Of a DNA stretch of 32,196 nt, positions 24,347 through 31,000 are shown one piece after another. How positions within the stretch are numbered: the first letter of the stretch is position 1; each line of letters opens with the position of its first letter. A model generated the notes under the pieces. That model saw only the letters and a program-made list of their open reading frames with translations. It was not told the DNA's origin and made no database searches. Where the stretch lies: positions 1-32,196 of the forward strand of contig CANHGK010000027.1 of NCBI GenBank assembly GCA_947460235.1, given 5' to 3'. The translations under genes were made by a program, and so were the position numbers. Source of the stretch: Paenibacillaceae bacterium. Lineage in GTDB: Bacteria; Bacillota; Bacilli; Paenibacillales; CANHGK01.

Positions 24347-24685
24347 TTACACTTGATGCAACTCTATTTCCTCATTCATCTCAATCCATTTAAATGCCCA
24401 TGTTCCGATCTCATTCAATACCGGTGCCAAAGCGTAACCTTTTTCCGTTAAATTATATTCCACACGCACCGGAACTTCGGCATAAACCGTCCGAGTCACA
24501 ATTTCCTCTCGCTCCAACACTTTTAGGCGGTCTGAAAGCAATCTTCCACTGATTTCACACGCATGTTCTAATTCCGCGAATCGCATCGGTCCGTTCAATA
24601 ATTGATATACAATGAGCAAAATCCATTTCATCCCTAGCAATTCAGATGCACGTTCAATCTGATCACATGTTTTTCCGTGGGCCAT
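24347..24685 (-). CDS. HxlR-family winged-helix regulator
   Basis: The 112 residues are the standard size for HxlR/YodB-type regulators. Visible features are an N-terminal cysteine (MAHGKTCDQIERASELLGMKW, Cys7), the recognition-helix region MRFAELEHACEISGRLLSDRLKVLEREEIV and the wing RVEYNLTEKGYAL. In YodB, CatR and HypR a conserved N-terminal cysteine senses quinones, aldehydes or disulfide stress; the Cys7 position fits that group. GGAGGTG lies 6 nt before the ATG. It is divergent from the DoxX-like and CDGSH-like genes, which it probably represses through dyads in the shared 150-bp intergenic region. Confidence 0.92.
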   Translation of the reverse strand: MAHGKTCDQIERASELLGMKWILLIVYQLLNGPMRFAELEHACEISGRLLSDRLKVLEREEIVTRTVYAEVPVRVEYNLTEKGYALAPVLNEIGTWAFKWIEMNEEIELHQV

Positions 24686-24720
24686 TCATCTCACCTCCAA
24701 AAAATAACCCTTATATGACT

Positions 24721-24749
24721 ATTATAATTCCGATTTCCATTCACGGAAA
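24721..24749 (-). promoter_or_regulatory. Candidate HxlR promoter overlapping a dyad
   Basis: On the minus strand, TTTCCG (24749-24744), a 17-bp spacer and perfect TATAAT (24726-24721). The dyad TTTCC-ATTCAC-GGAAA (24734-24749) covers the -35 element and is a possible autoregulatory site. Confidence 0.5.
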
Positions 24750-24755
24750 GAGGGA

Positions 24756-24785
24756 TTGACAACATTTACGGAAGTAATGTATGAT
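24756..24785 (+). promoter_or_regulatory. Sigma-A promoter of the DoxX-CDGSH transcript
   Basis: Consensus TTGACA (24756-24761), an 18-bp spacer and TATGAT (24780-24785), 53 bp before the DoxX start codon. Confidence 0.7.
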
Positions 24786-24787
24786 TT

Positions 24788-24810
24788 GTTACGAGGTTAC
24801 ATTTAGTAAC
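24788..24810 (+). promoter_or_regulatory. Candidate HxlR operator
   Basis: GTTAC-ATTTA-GTAAC (24796-24810) is a perfect interrupted dyad, with another GTTAC half-site at 24788-24792. It lies at the expected transcription start just after the -10 element, where a bound repressor would block initiation. Confidence 0.45.
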
Positions 24811-24837
24811 TTAATAATGATTCGGAGGCGTCCAAAG

Positions 24838-25194
24838 ATGATGATCACACAATGGATTTTATCTGGCTTGCTCTCATTCGCTTTTCTATTTAGTGCTTTT
24901 GGTAAATTGAGCAGTCAACAAATGCAGGTGGATACGTTCAATCATCTGCGTTTACCGCAATGGTTTCGATTTGTTACTGGAATCATTCAATTAGCTGGTG
25001 TAGCGATGCTCATTATTGGTTTTACAAGTCAGTTTTACGCACATGCGGGTGGTTTATTACTTGGAGTTGTCATGCTTGGCGGCGCGTTTTTCCACATTCG
25101 TGTTTCTGATCCATTTGCCAAATATGCGCCTGCAGTTGTGCTTGCATTATTAAATTTTGCACTCGCATACATTGCGTATTTGAACGTAAATTAA
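24838..25194 (+). CDS. DoxX-like small membrane protein
   Basis: The 118-residue protein has four hydrophobic segments (ILSGLLSFAFLFSAFGKL; FVTGIIQLAGVAMLIIGF; GGLLLGVVMLGGAFFHI; AVVLALLNFALAYIAYL), with the family's early FGK-L pattern and the mid-protein F-H-I. DoxX-like proteins are inner-membrane proteins, often controlled by redox- or electrophile-sensing regulators; their biochemical role is not settled. GGAGG about 9 nt before ATG ATG at 24838 fixes the start; a longer frame reaches into the promoter and is rejected. It lies divergent from the HxlR gene and 37 bp before the CDGSH mini-gene, probably in one transcript. Confidence 0.85.
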   Translation: MMITQWILSGLLSFAFLFSAFGKLSSQQMQVDTFNHLRLPQWFRFVTGIIQLAGVAMLIIGFTSQFYAHAGGLLLGVVMLGGAFFHIRVSDPFAKYAPAVVLALLNFALAYIAYLNVN

Positions 25195-25231
25195 TTAAGA
25201 TTGATAAATCCCTTTAAAGGAGGTGAACAAC

Positions 25232-25315
25232 ATGGCGAAATGTCAATGCGGTCAAACGAAAAATACTGAAGGCAATTGCGACGGTTCACACAACAACATT
25301 AAATCCGCGAAGTAA
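25232..25315 (+). CDS. 27-residue CDGSH-type iron-sulfur mini-protein
   Basis: A perfect ribosome site (AAAGGAGGTGAACAAC) precedes the ATG at 25232. The product starts MAKCQCGQTKN, then CDGSHNN, and ends SAK before TAA. The spacing C-x-C-x2-T-x6-CDGSH is close to the CDGSH motif (C-x-C-x2-[ST]-x3-P-x-C-D-G-[ST]-H), which binds a redox-active 2Fe-2S cluster with three Cys and one His, but it has one extra residue and lacks the proline. At 27 residues it is little more than the cluster loop and would have to dimerise or bind a partner to be stable. It follows the DoxX-like gene and is closed by a strong terminator, so it is probably part of the HxlR-controlled unit. Confidence 0.8.
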   Translation: MAKCQCGQTKNTEGNCDGSHNNIKSAK

Positions 25316-25326
25316 TCCGAAAGCTC

Positions 25327-25364
25327 CTGCCGAGTCATATTTCATGTGATTCGGCAGTTTTTTT
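25327..25364 (+). terminator. Rho-independent terminator of the DoxX-CDGSH transcript
   Basis: CTGCCGAGTCA (25327-25337) pairs with TGATTCGGCAG (25347-25357) with a wobble pair, followed by TTTTTTT. Confidence 0.9.
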
Positions 25365-25383
25365 ATATGTTTCAATTGCGCCA

Positions 25384-26097
25384 TTATTTGCGTTCACCAC
25401 TTCCGATGAATCCTAAAAATTGTTGTAGAAACTCCATCCCTTGTTCGGTTCCACTAAATAACGTAAACACATCTCCCAAATCATCCGCATTAAATTGTCC
25501 AATCACTTTCTGCGTCACAAGTAACTCCCATGCTCCCTTCCGATAAAAATTCACCGGAGAGACTCCGTTGATGCCGCCCACACTCCCTTGAAATGGCTGA
25601 ATTAACATGCCATCCTTTTGATAAACCTTTGCAAGCAACGCCGGATCCTGCGTATGAATGTCCAACCAGTACGTTCGAATTGGATGTTCAGAACGTACTT
25701 CCACACGATAGTGGTCTCGATAATCAACGCGAAACGTAGAAATTGCATTAAACGATTCACTATCAAACAATACCTTCGGCTCCAATTTCAAAAAAGAATA
25801 CATCACGACATTTATGTAACCGCCAGAACCACCACTATCAGAAGTCACCAATACATCTGAAACACCATTTCCAGAAAAATCCCCGATGAACATGATTGGC
25901 TCATATCCATCCATGCGATCCAAATTGATCGTTTTTGTTTTGCCGGTTTTACCATCGGAAACCATTAACTGCAATTGCTCATAAAATAACGAATCGTAAT
26001 TCATTGGTTTTTGACCAATCAATTGCACCTGATCAGGTACATGATCTCCGGTAACATCCGCCAATTGTTGCTGAATAACTACCCTTGATTTCACCAA
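25384..26097 (-). CDS. FG-GAP/VCBS-like calcium-loop protein of unknown function
   Basis: The ~237-residue protein has two FG-GAP-type loops with Asp/Asn spacing like calcium sites: LADVTGDHVPDQVQLIG near the N-terminus and IGDFSGNGVSDVLVTSDSGG near residues 70-90. The following GGYINVVMYSF and the C-terminal DDLGDVFTLF match a conserved hypothetical group often seen in Paenibacillus and Brevibacillus. No signal peptide is present although FG-GAP domains are usually outside, so either export is non-classical or it is mother-cell or spore-associated. The start is uncertain: AGGGAG lies 8 nt before the TTG at 26097; GTG at 26106 is too close to it and GTG at 26094 is another option. Confidence 0.75.
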   Translation of the reverse strand: MVKSRVVIQQQLADVTGDHVPDQVQLIGQKPMNYDSLFYEQLQLMVSDGKTGKTKTINLDRMDGYEPIMFIGDFSGNGVSDVLVTSDSGGSGGYINVVMYSFLKLEPKVLFDSESFNAISTFRVDYRDHYRVEVRSEHPIRTYWLDIHTQDPALLAKVYQKDGMLIQPFQGSVGGINGVSPVNFYRKGAWELLVTQKVIGQFNADDLGDVFTLFSGTEQGMEFLQQFLGFIGSGERK

Positions 26098-26172
26098 ACT
26101 GCTCACTCCCTAAAATATAATCATCTTAGTTTATGCAACGACACGCCTACAGTTCCGGCATATTAAATAAAT

Positions 26173-26201
26173 TTGAATCATGATAAGATTTCTTATACGA
26201 T
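26173..26201 (+). promoter_or_regulatory. Candidate sigma-A promoter of the IF-3 paralogue
   Basis: TTGAAT (26173-26178), a 17-bp spacer and TACGAT (26196-26201), 38 bp before the ATG at 26239. Confidence 0.5.
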
Positions 26202-26238
26202 CAATTCATCAGAAATTGTATTAGGAGGCTACCACATC

Positions 26239-26721
26239 ATGGCGACATTGATAAACGAACAAATCAAAGCATACGAAGTATTATTAACCGGATTAAACGG
26301 TGAAAAACTTGGTATCTTCACCCGAGAGGAAGCTATTAAATTGGCTCGCGCTCAAGGTGTTGACCTCGTCTGTATGTCATTGATGAGCAGTCCACCACCG
26401 TGTTGTTTTGTCGCAAAAGGCAAAGGGAAAGAAATCTTGCAAAAACAAACGATTAGCAACAAAGAACTTGAAATAAAGGAGTTGCGTTTCACTGCTCAAA
26501 TCGAAGATCATGACTATGAAACGAAACTTCGCCAAGCAGACAAATTACTGAGGTCAGGCAAAGCTGTTTTATTGGTTGTCAAAGCTTCCGGCTCAAAAGA
26601 AGCATCCATTGCCAAAACACTACTTGAACAACTTGTCACCGACCTTAAAGAAGTCGGATCAAAAAATAGTGGAATTCAATCAGGTGGCAAAGGTTCGCAA
26701 GTCCAGTTAAATCCAAAATAA
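26239..26721 (+). CDS. Stand-alone, divergent translation initiation factor IF-3 paralogue
   Basis: The 160-residue protein aligns along the IF-3 pattern: N-terminal domain start LINEQIKAYEVLLTGLNGEKLGI (family: NExIRxxEVRLIGxDGxQLGI), REEAIKLARAQGVDLVCMS, then the linker-to-C-domain KELEIKELRFTAQIEDHDYETKLRQADKLLRSGKAVLLVV. It departs in key places: the usual PPVCRIMDYGKFKY is replaced by PPCCFVAKGKGKEIL, and the C-domain end is short and Gly/Ser-rich. True infC sits upstream of rpmI and rplT; here neither is present, so this is a second, specialised copy. It might modulate initiation on particular mRNAs or in stationary phase or sporulation (inference). AGGAGG lies 10 nt before the ATG at 26239. 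Confidence 0.85.
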   Translation: MATLINEQIKAYEVLLTGLNGEKLGIFTREEAIKLARAQGVDLVCMSLMSSPPPCCFVAKGKGKEILQKQTISNKELEIKELRFTAQIEDHDYETKLRQADKLLRSGKAVLLVVKASGSKEASIAKTLLEQLVTDLKEVGSKNSGIQSGGKGSQVQLNPK

Positions 26722-26733
26722 AGATGTCACGCA

Positions 26734-27891
26734 TTAAGCCTTCACCTTACGCTGTAATACAAAGATCAGCATAGCCAAAAATAGACCGATCGCCATCATC
26801 CGGAGATGAATGGAAACACCCGCCCATGCGAGCAGTTGAAATCCGACAAGCCCACTCACCATAATGATATTTTCTACCATATTCTGGATGGCGATCGTTC
26901 GACCCACACCAATAAATCGCTTACCTTCCGCCTGCAAAAATGTATTCATTGGAATTACAAATAAACCACCAAAAAATCCGATTAAGAACAGCCAACCGAC
27001 CGTCAACCATACATTTATCAACCATGGACTAATGATGACAAACCCCGCAACGGCATAACCAAATGGAATTGTCTTTTTCACTTGTCCAAATTGTACCAAA
27101 CGCGAAGACAGCAATGCGCCGATCACAACGCCAATTGCTGATCCAACAAAAATCAAAGATTGTTCACTCTTGCTCGTCATCCCCAATACCAATGGCAACC
27201 AACTTAAATAAGCAATTCGCAGTACAGATCCAGTCATCCAAAACGCACCGTTCCCAATCAGTGCAAATCGAGTTCGCGCATCGCGAAACATCGTCCGCAA
27301 ATCTGCTACGAACTGCGGGAATGCATCCTGATAACGCAACGTATGTTTTCCCGCTTGATACGGAATCCATAAACTGCTAACAATCGATAATAACAACAAC
27401 ACGATTGTTCCGATTAACGCAGTACTCGCTGAAAAATCAGTCAACCAACCTCCGACCACAGTACCTACCATTACCGAAACGATACTAATTCCCTCAAGCA
27501 TTCCATTGCCCTTCATGAGTTGTTGACCAACAGGAATTAACTCACCCAAAATCCCATACTTTGCTGGCGAATAGATTACCTCACCAATCCCAAACAGAAA
27601 ATAACAAACAATCGGTTCAAATCCAATTGACATCAAAATGACACCCGACAGTTTAATCAAACTCCCAAGTTGCATCACACGAATTTTGGCTTGCCGATCC
27701 GCGATGGTGCCGACAAAAGGTGCAAGCACGATGTACGCCGTTAAAAATGCAGTGCTAAGCATCGACACAAATTGATCAGGTTCTTGATTCCCTTGTTCAT
27801 ATGCCAAACCAACCAGTGCAAAAAATATTGTATTTTCTGCAAATGTACTAAAAAATTGTGTCGCTAACAAAAATCGAAACCCTTGTCCCAT
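26734..27891 (-). CDS. MFS permease of the lysophospholipid transporter (LplT) type
   Basis: The 385-residue protein has about 12 membrane helices. Landmarks are the N-terminal FLLATQFFSTFAENTIFFALVG, the cytoplasmic loop GTIADRQAKIRVM, the characteristic SPAKYGILGELIPV...MKGNGMLEGISI and GGLFVIPMNTFLQAEG, as in LplT-related permeases that move lysophospholipids across the membrane for re-acylation. The acyltransferase partner that is fused or adjacent in other bacteria is absent, so the substrate is not certain. AGAGGA lies 7 nt before the ATG. An extended -10 (TGCTATGAT, minus strand, -10 at 27936-27931) is visible upstream. It converges on the IF-3 paralogue with only 12 bp between stops and no terminator. 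Confidence 0.85.
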   Translation of the reverse strand: MGQGFRFLLATQFFSTFAENTIFFALVGLAYEQGNQEPDQFVSMLSTAFLTAYIVLAPFVGTIADRQAKIRVMQLGSLIKLSGVILMSIGFEPIVCYFLFGIGEVIYSPAKYGILGELIPVGQQLMKGNGMLEGISIVSVMVGTVVGGWLTDFSASTALIGTIVLLLLSIVSSLWIPYQAGKHTLRYQDAFPQFVADLRTMFRDARTRFALIGNGAFWMTGSVLRIAYLSWLPLVLGMTSKSEQSLIFVGSAIGVVIGALLSSRLVQFGQVKKTIPFGYAVAGFVIISPWLINVWLTVGWLFLIGFFGGLFVIPMNTFLQAEGKRFIGVGRTIAIQNMVENIIMVSGLVGFQLLAWAGVSIHLRMMAIGLFLAMLIFVLQRKVKA

Positions 27892-27976
27892 CTATTATTC
27901 CTCTCAATGCTCCTTTTTTACTACAACAGAATCATAGCATTGTTCACGCTAGTCAATCCATTACTGTAACAAATCT

Positions 27977-28009
27977 AAAAAAAATCCGCCCCTGTTCACA
28001 AGGGACGGA
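27977..28009 (-). terminator. Rho-independent terminator of the large SLH protein gene
   Basis: TCCGCCCCT (27985-27993) pairs with AGGGACGGA (28001-28009) with one mismatch. An eight-base A-run (27977-27984) gives the minus-strand U-run just past the stop at 28020. Confidence 0.88.
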
Positions 28010-28019
28010 CGTTACTTGT

Positions 28020-31000
28020 TTATTTCACTGCTTTCACCAATTTCTCGTGATCATCCGCTTGTCGGACGAACTGATGATCTTGCGATGCCTCTTCAATCTC
28101 TGCATATGCCCAATTCGATTTTGGCACATCCGTCCAAGTTTGCTTCGTCACATTCGTAATGGGTCCTCGTTGAAATAATCGGTTCAAAATTACAACGGTT
28201 TGTGCGCGGTTCAAAAACTTCGACGTAAATACATGCGGTGTTCCGGCCATTTTTTGACCACTAAGATATTTATTCAATTCGTTCAGATGGTAATTGTTCT
28301 TGATTTGCTTTTTCAATACCGTAAGCACGTTATGAATGATTTCTTTCATTTGCTTATTCGTGATGAATTTATTCGGTCCAAATTTTCCTTTTTTGTAATG
28401 GGTCATAAAGCCATATTTCGTGACGGATTCAATCGCAACTTTCACGAGTTGATCATGCCCAAGATCCCTATACTTTTCAGTTGGTTTTGACTGATTGATC
28501 GGATAACCGGATTGTTTGACCCATCGCGATAACAACACCGCCAGTTCTGCACGGGTAATCCATTTGTTCGGTTTGAATTTCGCACCCGGATATCCAGAAA
28601 TGTATTTCGTGTGTTTTTCAACCTTGGTTTCCGTGGGCATTGGAACCTTAATCGGAACGCTTACTGAATCCAATTCTAAATCATAATTCACGATCGTTTG
28701 ACCCACATGAATGATACCGTCTTTGATGTAACTATCTTCGCCAGGTAACTGCGCTACATTTCGCTTTTCATTACGAGAGTCGTAAGTAATGTACCCATCC
28801 TTTTCAGCGGTGATGTAATAATCGGCATCTGGGAATACCATCCAAGCATATTCACCATGAACATCGGTGAATTGTGGCATTTTGTTATCATTCGGTTTGA
28901 AGCCAGCTAAGATCGGAAGGATTACTGGTGACCCACCGGTACGACCATGTGTGCGATTCGTTTCTGTGTCCGCAAACCATAATTTCATGTGTACTCCCGA
29001 AATTACTTTTCCTGTCGCTGCATCTTTTACAATCCCGTATGGGTCAATTAACGTCGTGCTAAATGCGATTTCGCCTTCCTGACCGACCGTCAATTTTACC
29101 TTTGTACCCGCTAACTCTTCACCTGTAGAGGCAACAACGGTTAATAACACTTCATACGTCTTTCCTTTTTCGACACCCGTAACTCGGTATGAACCATCGG
29201 GATTAACCTCAACATTCGCTGAACTTCCATCGGAATTTACTAGACTAGCACTTAATTTCGGCGCTTCGTCGGTATGGCTATACTGATTCATTTTTACGGT
29301 TTCACCGCTCGTTGAATCTACAAAGAGCAATTGTCCACCAATTGTGTTTTCGGATAGGAAAGACTTCCCTTGTTCGCCGACATCGCCAGCTTGCGCATTT
29401 TGTTCAAAAGATAGCTTTATCTCTTTTCCGTTCATTTTTTTGGAGAATTCAATGACTGGATGGTATTCGTAATTACCTTTTGGAACAGTAATGGTGTAGT
29501 AACCATCCGAACTCGTGTAACGAACCGCTTCAAAATCAATCGTACCATCGTGATTGAAATCTTCGCTAATTGTTACTTTAGCACCTTCAACAAGCTGACC
29601 ATTTTCTGCATCACGTACATATCCTTCGATTGCTGCAGGTAAGAGCAGAATACTGACGTTGTCCTCTACGATGTTGTCCTTCGTAGAGATCGTTGCTTTT
29701 GCGACGATCTGTTCTGGTTCTAATGCTTCGATGACTGGCGAAGTCAATAGTGCACTTGCCACACCTTGCTCGTCCGTTGTTACATCATTCGTCGAAAGTG
29801 TTCCTTGTCCTACGGTAAAGTGAATTGTCACGCCAGCGAGTGGTTTTCCTTTCGGATCAACTGCATACGCCGACAACATGGACTGCGATTTCCCATCCGC
29901 AAACATTTCTTTCGGACTTGCTGACAATGTTAATTTGTAATCGACCTTCGTCTCAATTGAGAGTTTCAGCTGATCCGTAATGACTTGTTTCCAGGTTGGT
30001 TCCGTTGCTGAGACTCGAACGGTGTATGTGCCATCTGCCAAATCATTGGCAGGCTTAATGGACCATTGACCACTTAACGTAGATGTTTTTTGACTTGAAA
30101 CAATTGATTCAGAAGCATTTATGACTTCCACGATAATTGGTACAAAATCTTGTAAATTCGTCGTACCGTACAATTGAGGTCGGGGGTCAGATTTCAATGC
30201 ACTGACTTCCTCCGCAATCTTCAATTCCGCTTTTGATGTGTTGATCGTAAGTTGAATCGGTACCGCGCTGCCTTTTTTACCATTCAAGTCGATCACATAT
30301 GCATTCACAACATATGAACCGTCAGCAAGCGGCGTCGTTATGGTAACTTCCCATTTTCCATTTGCGACTGTGGTAGCATATTTTGCTCCATTTACCTCAA
30401 TGGTCATCGCACTTCCATTCGATGCATCGGTAAATCCATTAATATTAGGCGTTGGATCGTTCGTCAAAATGGTTGGTGCATTATAAATCGCAATCGATGG
30501 AAGTTTCACATCTACACTCAGCAATTGTGTCGCAATTGCTTGATTTCCCGAACTGTCCGTGATCGATGCATATACTGTATACGTGCCATTCGGTAATGAA
30601 TCTGTGACTTTGATACTCCAGTTGCCACCTGCAACCGTTGCTTCATAGGACTTCCCATCAACTTTCACCGAAACGATACTTCCATTCGGTGCATCAGTCG
30701 TTCCTGTCAGAATCGGTTTGTCCGTCGTAACACGATTTAAAACCATCGAATCGATCGTCAATCGATATGCCGTCGCATCCATTTGAATTGATTGTTGATC
30801 GGTTGATTCTAAACCTTGTGTATTCGATACTTTGGCAGTTGCAATATAATCGCCATCTGCAATGCCCGATAACACGTTCCAACTCCATTTTCCATTTGAC
30901 ACACTTGCCGAACCCGTTTGTCCAGCTACCGTAATACTTACTAGGGTACCATTCGGTGCATTCGTTGTTCCTGAAATGGTAGGCGTTATGTTGTTGGTAA

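Noticed and set aside
26239-26721. Calling this gene the housekeeping infC
   Set aside because: It lacks rpmI/rplT neighbours and has a diverged central motif and tail, so it is treated as a paralogue.
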